A stretch of 64,000 bases of DNA from an uncultured Succinivibrionaceae bacterium (GTDB taxonomy: Bacteria; Pseudomonadota; Gammaproteobacteria; Enterobacterales; Succinivibrionaceae), in contig CALXNX010000003.1 in assembly GCA_944389865.1 (NCBI GenBank), positions 1-64,000 on the forward strand, in the 5' to 3' direction. The first letter of the stretch is position 1; each line of letters starts with the position of its first letter. The position numbers and the translations under genes were made by a program. The notes below the pieces were generated by a model. It ran no database searches. It was not told where the DNA came from and saw nothing but the letters and a program-made list of their open reading frames with translations. This document shows positions 43,677 through 51,920 of the stretch, piece after piece.

Positions 43677-45057
43677 CAGCCGGCATGGCCAGGGTTACGG
43701 TGAAATCCGAGTAATTGGTCTGATAGATCTGCAGCGAGGCGGCGTTGGACCAGATTAAGGCGTGCTCGTAGACCTGCAGCCCGTGCCCCGGGTCGCCGCC
43801 GAAGATGTTCAGCCCGCGGACAAATTGGGTTAAATTTAAGTTCTCAAGACCGCGCACAGTCTCTAAAAAGCCCTCCAGGCGGATCAGCAGACCGGGGTCT
43901 GCCGCACTGCTGAAGGGAAAGAAGGTCTCGGCTACGCGCGGATTCTGCCGCCCGGCCCACACCCGCTCAATTGAAAAGAGTCCGTAGATAAAAGCCAAAT
44001 TGCACTCGGCATCGTTCATATTCTGCTCTTTGGCCAAAAGATACAGCATCCGCGCGCGCAGCATGGAGCATTTTAAGGTCTCAAAAGCGGCATTCTTGGC
44101 AAAGACGTCATCGCCCTGCGCGGCCACGAAGGTAAGTCCGTGGAGCGCCGTCACCGCCAATACGGCGGCAAGCGCGTACGGTCCGAAGGACTGCAGCACC
44201 TGGGCATAATTCCACAGATTATCCTTAAACTCGGGGCGATGGAATTTCAGCAGCGAAATGGCATCGCTCTGCATATAAGGGCGGCGGCGGACAATGCCGT
44301 CGATGACCGCCTGATCCAGTTTTTGGGAGATCAGGCTCTTAATCAGCACGAAGATGTGAGCATTTTTAAGCAGCACATCCTTATCGGTATAGTAGGCGTG
44401 CGGCTTAAAGAACACGCTCTGCACCAAGTCGGTGGAGCTGGCAAAGGCCTCCATGCGCTGATCTAAAGTCTGCATGCCGCAGGTGATGATCTTAAGGCGG
44501 GGATTGCGCAGCTTCAGCTGCTGCGCCTGCTCCAAATCCTGCTGCAGATTAGGACTCCAGCGCACGATCACGTAGTCAAAACAGGCAATCTGCTCATTCC
44601 AGGCGCTGCTCTGCGCAAAACAGGCCAAATCAGCTGCAAAGCGGACATTGCGCCGCTTGAGCGCCGTGACCCACTGCTGCTGCGCCGGCAGCGGCGGGAT
44701 GCGCTCCTGCACATGCACCACTAAGCGCCCGGCAGGATATTTGCCGCAGGAGGTCAGAAGCTCGCGGCACAGTGGCAGGGCGATCATGGCGCTGGCGTGC
44801 TGGCCGATGAAGCTGCTGAGGCTGCGGCGCATTAAAAAACCGGTGAGCACATGCGGAACATGCTTTGGCTCTAAACGGCCGGCTACCAGCATATTCCCGG
44901 CGGTAAATTCCAGGTAATAGAGATTGGTCACCCCGTTTAAGTCATAAATCGGAGTGCGCACAATCAAATGACAGCGATTGACCGAGCGCCGGTAGGTCGG
45001 CTTTTCAGGCTCGGGCTGCTTCTGCATAGGAATTTCTGCGGCCATGCTCCCTATCAT
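43669..45057 (-). CDS. Divergent EAL-HDOD (YuxH-like) signalling protein
   Basis: 462 residues. The first half resembles a decayed EAL domain of the YuxH type (RTPIYDLNGVTNLYYLEF at about 34-51, RLVVHVQERIPPLP, then a strand/helix series) with no DDFG or EGVE motif left. The second half resembles HDOD (DKDVLLKNAHIFVLIKSLISQKLDQAV, DAISLLKFHRPEF, LAAVLAVTALHGLTFV, FETLKCSMLRARMLYLLAKEQ). It should bind partners rather than hydrolyse c-di-GMP. Start at 45057 is uncertain, with an alternative ATG at 45045. It faces the EAL phosphodiesterase and shares its 3' end, so the two may form a signalling pair. Confidence 0.6.
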   Translation of the reverse strand: MIGSMAAEIPMQKQPEPEKPTYRRSVNRCHLIVRTPIYDLNGVTNLYYLEFTAGNMLVAGRLEPKHVPHVLTGFLMRRSLSSFIGQHASAMIALPLCRELLTSCGKYPAGRLVVHVQERIPPLPAQQQWVTALKRRNVRFAADLACFAQSSAWNEQIACFDYVIVRWSPNLQQDLEQAQQLKLRNPRLKIITCGMQTLDQRMEAFASSTDLVQSVFFKPHAYYTDKDVLLKNAHIFVLIKSLISQKLDQAVIDGIVRRRPYMQSDAISLLKFHRPEFKDNLWNYAQVLQSFGPYALAAVLAVTALHGLTFVAAQGDDVFAKNAAFETLKCSMLRARMLYLLAKEQNMNDAECNLAFIYGLFSIERVWAGRQNPRVAETFFPFSSAADPGLLIRLEGFLETVRGLENLNLTQFVRGLNIFGGDPGHGLQVYEHALIWSNAASLQIYQTNYSDFTVTLAMPAAI

Positions 45058-45168
45058 GCTCCCGCCCCCTCCGTCAGACGGAATAAAGATAAAACAGCGG
45101 AGAAGTTAATTACAGTGAGTTTAAGCTTATGCTCTGCACTCAGTCGCAGATGCGGGATATATGATAGC

Positions 45169-45186
45169 GCGCCCCTTCAGGGGCGC
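45169..45186. other. Hairpin between the HDOD and mpl genes
   Basis: GCGCCCC (45169-45175), loop TTCA, GGGGCGC (45180-45186). It lies upstream of the HDOD gene and downstream of mpl on the minus strand, about 88 bp after the mpl stop; no T-run follows, so a terminator role is weak. The rest of 45058-45273 shows nothing else I can support. Confidence 0.4.
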
Positions 45187-45273
45187 ACCGGACAGCAGAA
45201 TAAAAGTTTGAATAATATGCGCCGGATCATGTTTTCAGCCGCAGCGGCAGCGGCGGCTGGATGAAAGGAAAGT

Positions 45274-46641
45274 TTAAAAATCAGCTGCTTTCTGCAGACT
45301 GTCTGCCAGGTAAGCGGCCAGCCCGTTGAAAGATCCATTGCTCATGGTAAGAATGACGGTGCCCGGCTTCAGCCTGCCTGCAAGATAATCCCGCAGCGCC
45401 CCGAAATCGGTAAACACCTGATGCGGAACCGGACACTGCGCCATCACCGCCGCGGCGTCAAATTTGACCTGCGGGCCCTGATAGATCACCGCCTCATCGG
45501 CCGGGGCAAAGGCGGCCGGCAGGGCGGCACTGTTCGCCCCCTGCTTCATGGAGTTTGAGCGCGGCTCGAACACCGCAATAATGCGGGCATCCCGGCCCGC
45601 ATGTGCGCGCAGGCCCTCCAGGGTGGCCAGCACCGCCGTGGGATGATGGGCAAAATCGTCGTAAACGGCGCAGCCGTTTTTGGCCGCCTTAAGCTCCAGA
45701 CGGCGCTTGGGCAGCTTGTAGGTCTCAAGCGCTTTGGCCGCCTGCACCGGTTCGACGCTGACGGTGGATGCCGCGGCGATGGCCGCTAAGGCATTGCGCA
45801 CATTGTGCGCGCCGCAGCAGGGCAGCGTGAAGGTACCAAGCTCCGCCCCCTGATAACTTAAAACATAGCCCGAGCCGTCCTCTTCAGTTAATTTAGCGTT
45901 AAAGCCCGCAGGTCCTGCAAAATAAATTTTCCCGCTCCACAGCCCGCGGGATAAGACATCCTCCAAGGCCGCGTCGCCCTGCGGCACTATCACATGGCCG
46001 CGCCCGGGAATAGTGCGTACTAAATGGTGAAACTGCCGCTTAATTTCCTCTAAGGATGCAAAAATATCGGCGTGATCGTATTCCAGATTATTCAGCACCG
46101 CAGTGACCGGGCGGTAATGGACGAATTTAGAGCGCTTGTCAAAGAAGGCGCAGTCATATTCATCAGCCTCAATCACAAAGTACGGACTGTCCGACGCCCG
46201 CGCGCCGACCGCAAAGTTTTCGGGCACGCCGCCGATTAAAAAACCGGGATTCAGGCCGGCGCACTCCAGGATCCACGCCAGCATCGCGGTAGTGGTGGTC
46301 TTGCCGTGCGTGCCGGCCACAGCCAGCACTTCCTTATCCTTTAAATAATGCTCATAAAGCCACTGCGGCCCGGAGACGTAGGGGATCTTTTCATTCAGCA
46401 GCCGCTCAATCACCGGCATGCCGCGCTTCATCACATTGCCGACCACGACTAAATCAGGCTTAAGGCTGAGCTGCTCGGCCCCAAAGCCCTGCATGATCTC
46501 AATGCCGGCTGCCTCAAGCTCAGTGCTCATCGGCGGATAGACATTTAAATCACAGCCGCTGACCTGATGGCCGGCCGCTTTAGCGATCAGGGCGATGCCG
46601 CCCATAAAGGTGCCGCAGATCCCCAGGATATGAATATGCAT
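45274..46641 (-). CDS. mpl: UDP-N-acetylmuramate:L-Ala-gamma-D-Glu-meso-diaminopimelate ligase
   Basis: Recycles cell-wall tripeptide by ligating it to UDP-MurNAc. The 455 residues show the Mur ligase order: HILGICGTFMGGIALIAKAAGH, the ATP loop AVAGTHGKTTTTAMLAWILE, FVIEADEYDCAFFDKRSKFVHYRP, LNNLEYDHADIF, then ALAAIAAAS, YDDFAHHPTAV and FEPRSNSM, which mark Mpl rather than MurC. The ATG shares a base with the apbE stop (TGATG), so the nqrM-apbE-mpl genes form one operon. Confidence 0.95.
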   Translation of the reverse strand: MHIHILGICGTFMGGIALIAKAAGHQVSGCDLNVYPPMSTELEAAGIEIMQGFGAEQLSLKPDLVVVGNVMKRGMPVIERLLNEKIPYVSGPQWLYEHYLKDKEVLAVAGTHGKTTTTAMLAWILECAGLNPGFLIGGVPENFAVGARASDSPYFVIEADEYDCAFFDKRSKFVHYRPVTAVLNNLEYDHADIFASLEEIKRQFHHLVRTIPGRGHVIVPQGDAALEDVLSRGLWSGKIYFAGPAGFNAKLTEEDGSGYVLSYQGAELGTFTLPCCGAHNVRNALAAIAAASTVSVEPVQAAKALETYKLPKRRLELKAAKNGCAVYDDFAHHPTAVLATLEGLRAHAGRDARIIAVFEPRSNSMKQGANSAALPAAFAPADEAVIYQGPQVKFDAAAVMAQCPVPHQVFTDFGALRDYLAGRLKPGTVILTMSNGSFNGLAAYLADSLQKAADF

Positions 46642-47708
46642 CAGCGTCCCTCCGGCAGATCACACTTTAAATAAGGCTCAAAATAGCGGTTATAGCGCCC
46701 CACGGGCTTGCCGTCCTGCATCTCGATGACGTACACCGGGGTTTCCTGACTGTCGCCCCAGGCCAAAGCCTGATCCGCCCCCAGCACCATTAAGCCGGTA
46801 TCCAGAGTATCGGTAATGAGCGCATTGCGCGCGATCACCGTCACCGACACGGTGTGATGATCGACAGGCTGGCCGGTGGCCGGATCGATGATGTGCGAGA
46901 AGCGCTTGCCGGTCTTTTCATCGACAAAATAATTGCGGTACGAGCCTGAGGTGGACATGGCCATGCCCTGCGGGCACACCACGGCAAAAGGCTGACCGTC
47001 GGGATCGACCGGATTGACGATGCCCACGCGCCACGGCCGGCCCTCAGGATTGACGCCCCGCGAGCGGCTCGCTCCGGCGATGGAAACTAAATAGGAAGGA
47101 ATGCGCTGCTCGTCTAAGAAGGCCGCTAATTCATCGACCCCAAGGCCCTCGCCTACGGTGGAGAGATCCAGCTGCACGCGCGGATCTTTTTTCTCCAGGA
47201 AAGCCGCACCGCCGATATAGGTTACCGCGTATTTATCGCGCCCTACGTACTCGCGCACCGCAGCGATTTCGTCAGCCGTCGGCACCTTTTCCGGGCGCCC
47301 GTCAGGTCCAAAGCCCCATAAGTTGACCAGGGGCCCTACCGAGAGCTCCACCGCGCCGCCGATGCGCAGCGACTGCCGGTTAACCTCTTCAATCACGTGG
47401 GCCAAATAAGTGGAAATCTGCAGCGGCTTGGTGTCGCGCTGATTGAAGCGCGACAGCTCACTGTTCTTATCAAAAGTGGAAATAATGCTGCTGATTTGAT
47501 TAAAGCGCTGCTCTGCATCCTGCTGCAGCTGTCTGCTGCCTCCCGGATACGAGCCCGGCACGGTGAGCTGATAGAAAGTACCCATGGTCTGGCCGGTGAC
47601 GCGTACCGCCTGCGGCGCTTTATCTGCGCTGGCGCTGTCCCCGCCGCAGCCTGACAGGCCCATCAGTACGGCTGCGCTCAGCAGAGCGCATATCCCCTTT
47701 TTCAGCAT
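46641..47708 (-). CDS. apbE: FAD:protein FMN transferase lipoprotein (ApbE/Ftp)
   Basis: Attaches FMN covalently to threonines of NqrB and NqrC (and similar proteins) in the periplasm. 355 residues with a lipoprotein signal (LMGLSGC, Cys21). The body has TGQTMGTFYQLTV, ISTFDKNSELSRFN, VELSVGPLVNLWGFGP, DLSTVGEGLGVDEL, YLVSIAGASRSRG and SHIIDPATGQPVDHHTVSVTV, then ITDTLDTGLMVLG. It lies between nqrM and mpl. The Nqr targets are encoded 9 kb away (57221-63117) in the same orientation. Confidence 0.94.
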   Translation of the reverse strand: MLKKGICALLSAAVLMGLSGCGGDSASADKAPQAVRVTGQTMGTFYQLTVPGSYPGGSRQLQQDAEQRFNQISSIISTFDKNSELSRFNQRDTKPLQISTYLAHVIEEVNRQSLRIGGAVELSVGPLVNLWGFGPDGRPEKVPTADEIAAVREYVGRDKYAVTYIGGAAFLEKKDPRVQLDLSTVGEGLGVDELAAFLDEQRIPSYLVSIAGASRSRGVNPEGRPWRVGIVNPVDPDGQPFAVVCPQGMAMSTSGSYRNYFVDEKTGKRFSHIIDPATGQPVDHHTVSVTVIARNALITDTLDTGLMVLGADQALAWGDSQETPVYVIEMQDGKPVGRYNRYFEPYLKCDLPEGR

Positions 47709-47721
47709 GATTTATCTGTCC

Positions 47722-47949
47722 TTATACCTGCTTATGTTCAATCTTCAGATCGGCCTGACAGGTCTTGCCCGGCTTATGGCTTTTATTGCCGGCAAAACCG
47801 CAGTTTAAGGTGCAGGCGCTGCAGGTAAGCCCTTCCAGGGCCGCCGTCGCTTCTTCCTCTGACTGCATCGGCCGGCCGCGCAGCACTAAGCTTAAGGCCA
47901 GACTGCCGACAAAGAGCAGAAAGAAGAGAAAAGAAATGAGGTAAATCAT
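47722..47949 (-). CDS. nqrM: Na+-NQR maturation protein NqrM
   Basis: Small membrane-anchored assembly factor needed for the NqrD/NqrE iron centre. The 75 residues have one N-terminal helix (about 1-23) and four cysteines at 43, 46, 50 and 64 (CSACTLNC...TC), the spacing seen in NqrM/DUF539. The ATG at 47949 has GGGAG upstream. It sits directly before apbE, both serving the Nqr complex. Confidence 0.9.
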   Translation of the reverse strand: MIYLISFLFFLLFVGSLALSLVLRGRPMQSEEEATAALEGLTCSACTLNCGFAGNKSHKPGKTCQADLKIEHKQV

Positions 47950-48025
47950 ATATACTCCCGACGTTATGCATCAGCATCCAAGCTTCGGTGCATTATAGCC
48001 TAAAGCGCCGCCTGCCTGCCTGAGA

Positions 48026-48070
48026 GGCCGCTGCGAACTTTTCGCAGCGGCCGCAGTAAAGTTATATAAT
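48026..48070 (+). promoter_or_regulatory. proS promoter overlapped by a long hairpin
   Basis: GGCCGCTGCGAA (48026-48037), loop CTT, TTCGCAGCGGCC (48041-48052) is a perfect 12-bp stem. TATAAT is at 48065-48070; a -35 candidate TTCGCA (48041-48046) with an 18-bp spacer lies in the right arm. A further palindrome CTGCAGA-TG-TCTGCAG is near 48093-48108 in the leader. Confidence 0.45.
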
Positions 48071-48166
48071 ACCGGGTTTAGTTTTTAAGCACCTGCAGAT
48101 GTCTGCAGTTTGTCTGTATTAATTTGTACTAATTCGGCTTTATCCATACAATTTTAGGAAAGTGAG

Positions 48167-49888
48167 ATGCGTACCAGCAAATATCTGTTATCAACTTTAA
48201 AGGAAAATCCCGCTGAAGCTGCGGTAGTCAGCCATCGCCTGATGCTGCGCGCCGGCTTAATCCGCCAGATTGCCTCCGGCATCTATACCTGGCTTCCTAC
48301 CGGCCTGCGCGTGCTCCATAAGGTTGAAGCGGTGATCCGCGAGGAGATGAATAAGACCGGAGCCATTGAGCTTTCCATGCCGGTGGTGCAGCCGGCTGAT
48401 TTATGGCGCGAAAGCGGCCGCTACGAAAAGTACGGTCCGGAGCTCTGCCGCCTCAAGGATCGCAAGCACAATGAATTTGTGCTCGGTCCTACCCACGAGG
48501 AGGTCATCACCGCCATTGCCCGCCGCGAGATCAAATCCGCCCGCCAGCTGCCTATGAATCTCTATCAGATTCAGACCAAATTCCGCGATGAGATCCGCCC
48601 GCGCTTCGGCGTGATGCGCGGCCGCGAATTTTTAATGAAGGACGCTTACTCCTTCCATTTAGATCATGCCTCCTTAGAAGAGACCTATCAGGATATGTAT
48701 GACGCCTACAGCGCCATCTTCACCCGCTTAGGCCTCGACTTCCGTCCGGTGGAGGCTGATACCGGCGCCATCGGCGGCAATCACTCCCACGAGTTCCAGG
48801 TTTTAGCCGATGCCGGCGAGGACACCATCGTGTTCTCCGATGCCTCAGACTACGCTGCCAATATCGAAATGGCCGAAACCATTGAAACCGCTGAGCGTCC
48901 GGCCCCGGGCGCGGCCTGCAGCAGGGCCGCCACCCCCGGCTGCCACAGCGTGGATGAAGCTGCCAAGGCCTTAGGCCTGCCCAGCGATCAGGTATTAAAG
49001 AGCCTCATCGTGCGCGGCGAGCGCAATGAGGAGGGCAGGTACGAGCTTATCATGTGCTGCCTTAAGGGCAATCAGGAATTAAATGAGATCAAAGCAGGAA
49101 AAGTACCGGGCCTGTCCAATCCGCTTGAATTTGCGACCGACGAGGAAATCACCGACTTTACCGGTGCAGCTCCGGGCTCGCTGGGGCCTGTGGGCTTCAA
49201 GGGCCGCATCTTAGTGGATCGCGCCGCCGACAGAATGGGCAATTTTGCCTGCGGGGCCAATGAGAACGGCTTTCACTTAATCAATGTCAACTGGGATCGC
49301 GATGTGCCCAAATATGAAGTGTGCGATCTGCGCAATGTCGAGGAAGGCGATTTAAGCCCGGACGGCAAGGGCCGTCTGCACCTGCGCAAGGGCATTGAAG
49401 TAGGTCAGGTCTTTATGCTGGGCAAAAAGTACTCAGAGGCCATGGGCGCCGTGGTGATGGATGAGAACGGCGCATCCATCCCGATGGAGATGGGCTGCTA
49501 CGGCATCGGCGTGACCCGCGTCATCGCCGCTGCCATTGAGCAGCATCATGACGATCGCGGCATCATTTGGCCCGATGCCATGGCCCCGTTTGACGTATCC
49601 ATCATCGCCATTAAGCCGGGCCGCTGCCCGCAGGTGCATGAGACTGCAGAAAAGCTGTATGCACAGCTCGAAGCTGCCGGCGTCGAGGTGCTCTACGACG
49701 ATCGCGACGAGCGTCCTGGCGTGATGTTTGCCGACGCTGAGCTTATCGGTATTCCGCATATTATTACTATCGGCGAGAAGTCCTTAGCTGCAGGCGAGAT
49801 TGAGTACAAAGATCGCCGCACCGGCGCCAAGGAGAACGTCAAGGTCGAAGATATGGCCGCTTTCATTCAGGGCAAGCTCAAAAGATAA
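48167..49888 (+). CDS. proS: Prolyl-tRNA synthetase (bacterial type with editing domain)
   Basis: Class II synthetase charging tRNA-Pro. The 573 residues have motif 1 ([30 protein letters not shown]), motif 2 ([26 protein letters not shown]), the INS editing domain between motifs 2 and 3 (about 225-405; [35 protein letters not shown]) that removes mischarged alanine, motif 3 ([27 protein letters not shown]) and the anticodon-binding C-terminus. ATG 48167 has AGGAAAG upstream. It ends at a strong terminator. Confidence 0.97.
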   Translation: MRTSKYLLSTLKENPAEAAVVSHRLMLRAGLIRQIASGIYTWLPTGLRVLHKVEAVIREEMNKTGAIELSMPVVQPADLWRESGRYEKYGPELCRLKDRKHNEFVLGPTHEEVITAIARREIKSARQLPMNLYQIQTKFRDEIRPRFGVMRGREFLMKDAYSFHLDHASLEETYQDMYDAYSAIFTRLGLDFRPVEADTGAIGGNHSHEFQVLADAGEDTIVFSDASDYAANIEMAETIETAERPAPGAACSRAATPGCHSVDEAAKALGLPSDQVLKSLIVRGERNEEGRYELIMCCLKGNQELNEIKAGKVPGLSNPLEFATDEEITDFTGAAPGSLGPVGFKGRILVDRAADRMGNFACGANENGFHLINVNWDRDVPKYEVCDLRNVEEGDLSPDGKGRLHLRKGIEVGQVFMLGKKYSEAMGAVVMDENGASIPMEMGCYGIGVTRVIAAAIEQHHDDRGIIWPDAMAPFDVSIIAIKPGRCPQVHETAEKLYAQLEAAGVEVLYDDRDERPGVMFADAELIGIPHIITIGEKSLAAGEIEYKDRRTGAKENVKVEDMAAFIQGKLKR

Positions 49889-49928
49889 GCTTAAAGCTAA
49901 AGTAAGCAGTCAGCTTAAGAGCTCAAAC

Positions 49929-49957
49929 AGCCGCGCCTTTGGCGCGGCTTATTTGTC
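49929..49957 (+). terminator. proS terminator
   Basis: AGCCGCGCC (49929-49937), loop TTT, GGCGCGGCT (49941-49949), then TATTTGTC: a 9-bp GC stem with a U-rich tail. Confidence 0.8.
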
Positions 49958-49972
49958 TTTAAAATCAAAAAA

Positions 49973-50473
49973 TCAGGGCAGAGGATGTTCTTTGAGCGCG
50001 GCGGTGCGCACTTTAAGCGCCCAGATCTGCGCCGCCTGGAGCATCGGCTGCATGCTGACCTTCAGCCTGTCCGCAGGCGCTTTGCTGCCGTGATGGTGCA
50101 TGAGGATCGTAAGCGCATCAAGCGCCTGCGCACCGGATAAAAACTCGACCTCGCCGTCCCCTGCCAAACTCTTAAAGTAATTGCTGCTGCGGCAGTCCTC
50201 AGTTAAATGCAGCACGCTGCGCAGGGTGACGGCAAAGGCCGCCTGAGGACAGCGGCGCAGCAGCTCATATTTGCGCCCGGACCGCGCCCCGTGAAAGATC
50301 AGATAAAGCTCGTTATCGCGCACTAAGGGGGCATAGTTAACCGTCACGGCGTAAGGATAAGGCTCATCCTTGAGCGCCAGGGTCATTTCCCGTCCCTCGG
50401 TAAAGGCGGCGATCACGGCATTCAGATCCGTACATCCCCGGGCGCTGCGGCGCAGCGGTGCAAGAGTAAACAT
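49973..50473 (-). CDS. Pyridoxamine-phosphate-oxidase-fold flavin protein (NimA-like)
   Basis: 166 residues of the split-barrel FMN-binding fold. The pattern PYAVTVNYAPLVRDNELYLIFHGARSGRKYELLRRCPQAAFAV (about 40-83) is that of the NimA/PPOX group, which includes nitroimidazole-resistance and heme- or F420-related oxidoreductases. The specific role is unknown. ATG 50473 has GAGGA upstream. It is convergent with proS and divergent from mglB. Confidence 0.72.
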   Translation of the reverse strand: MFTLAPLRRSARGCTDLNAVIAAFTEGREMTLALKDEPYPYAVTVNYAPLVRDNELYLIFHGARSGRKYELLRRCPQAAFAVTLRSVLHLTEDCRSSNYFKSLAGDGEVEFLSGAQALDALTILMHHHGSKAPADRLKVSMQPMLQAAQIWALKVRTAALKEHPLP

Positions 50474-50822
50474 CAATTTTTCCTCACCTGTAAGCCGAAA
50501 AGCTGCAGCATTTTATCCTGTTTTATCCTCCTGCAGTGCAGCACTTCAGGACAATCACCGCAAAAGTGCAGGTAAAGGGCTGATTTTTCGTGACTGCGCT
50601 CAAAGAATTGAAATGTAAACGTTATCACCATCTCAGCATCAGACTTATTTTTACTGTTTAAAATCAATCAGATAAAATTGTTAGATCATGTAACTTATCT
50701 TATAATACATTACATACAGGTATTTAATCAGCGTAAAAATGCGCCTCAGCTCTCATTTTCCCGCGGCGTAAATCATTAGTATAAGCGGCGATCAGAAGTT
50801 TCATTTTTCGGAGGAACATTCC
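50474..50822 (+). promoter_or_regulatory. mgl control region
   Basis: 349 bp without a gene. TGTAAACGTTATCA (50614-50627) is an imperfect palindrome (10 of 14 positions symmetrical, core AACGTT) of the LacI/GalR operator type. TTGTTA (50678-50683), 17 bp and TATAAT (50701-50706) form a good sigma70 promoter for mglB, with a leader of about 110 nt and GGAGG ahead of the ATG. I saw no convincing CRP box. Confidence 0.6.
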
Positions 50823-51842
50823 ATGAAGAAGACCTTAACCGCACTTGCCGCCGGCATCGCCTTTGCCGCCCTCAGCGCCTCTGCCGCTCAGGCCGACGAC
50901 GTCTTAATCGGCTCGTGCATTTACAAGTTCGACGACACCTTTATGACCGGCGTGCGCAACAATATGCAGAAAGCAGCCGATGATTTAGGTGCTGAAATTG
51001 AGCTGGTGGACTCCCAGAACCGTCAGCCGGCCCAGAACGATCAGGTCGATACCTTCATTACCAAGGGCGTGACCGCCTTAGTGATTAACCCGGTGGACCG
51101 CAGCGCAGCCGGCCCCTTAGTAGACAAGGCCAAGGCTGCCGGCCTGCCGATTGTCTTCATCAACCGCGAGCCTGAGAAAGCCCTGCTCGACAACTGGGAA
51201 AAGGCCTGGTACGTCGGCGCTAAGGCTGAAGAGTCCGGCACCATCGGCGGCGAACTTATCGCTGACTACTTCAAGAGCCACCCTGAGGCCGACAAGAACG
51301 GCGACGGCGTGCTGCAGTACATCTTAATTAAGGGCGAGCAGGGCCATCAGGACGCTACGCTGCGCTCTGAGTACTGCGTCAAGGCCATGAAGGATGCCGG
51401 CCTGAAGATTGAAGAGATCGGCGCTGACAATGCCAACTGGGATAAGGTGCAGGGCCATGACAAGATGAAGAACTTCATCACCTCCAAGGGCATTGAGAGC
51501 ATCGAAGCCGTGCTGGCCAACAACGACGACATGGCTTTAGGCGCTATCGAGGCCTTAAAGTCTGAAGGCTACAACACCGGCAAGGATCCCTCCAAGTATA
51601 TTCCGGTGGTGGGCGTGGACGCTACTGCTCCGGCCCTGCAGGCTATTGCCAACGGCCAGATGCTGGGCACCTCCTTAAATGACGCCTACAATCAGGGCAC
51701 CGCTGCGGTCCGTATTGCCGTGCAGGCCTCTAAGGGCGAGCCGGTCACCGACGAGTCCATCGGCTACAAGATCACCGACGGCAAGTATGTGTGGATCCCG
51801 TACGTGAAGGTCACCGCCGACAACTACAAGGACTTCATGTAA
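50823..51842 (+). CDS. mglB: Galactose/methyl-galactoside periplasmic binding protein
   Basis: Periplasmic receptor for D-galactose/D-glucose, feeding the MglAC importer. 339 residues with a signal peptide ending AAQA (about residue 24), then the type I periplasmic fold: IGSCIYKFDDTFMTGVRNNM, TALVINPVDRSAAGPLVDKA, FINREPEKALLDNWEKAWYVGAKAEESG, and VVGVDATAPALQAI. The DKNGDGVLQ loop (157-165) is the calcium site known from E. coli MglB. A hairpin follows before mglA. Confidence 0.94.
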   Translation: MKKTLTALAAGIAFAALSASAAQADDVLIGSCIYKFDDTFMTGVRNNMQKAADDLGAEIELVDSQNRQPAQNDQVDTFITKGVTALVINPVDRSAAGPLVDKAKAAGLPIVFINREPEKALLDNWEKAWYVGAKAEESGTIGGELIADYFKSHPEADKNGDGVLQYILIKGEQGHQDATLRSEYCVKAMKDAGLKIEEIGADNANWDKVQGHDKMKNFITSKGIESIEAVLANNDDMALGAIEALKSEGYNTGKDPSKYIPVVGVDATAPALQAIANGQMLGTSLNDAYNQGTAAVRIAVQASKGEPVTDESIGYKITDGKYVWIPYVKVTADNYKDFM

Positions 51843-51868
51843 TTTCAGGTCCTTTTTCCCTGCAAAAG

Positions 51869-51891
51869 CCCCCTGTCTGCCAGGGGGTTTT
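51869..51891 (+). terminator. Hairpin between mglB and mglA
   Basis: CCCCCTG (51869-51875), loop TCTGC, CAGGGGG (51881-51887), then TTTTA. It looks like a leaky terminator that would leave more mglB than mglA-mglC message, a usual need for binding proteins. Confidence 0.65.
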
Positions 51892-51920
51892 AGTTTAAGC
51901 TTAAGCGAGGACTTAAACAC

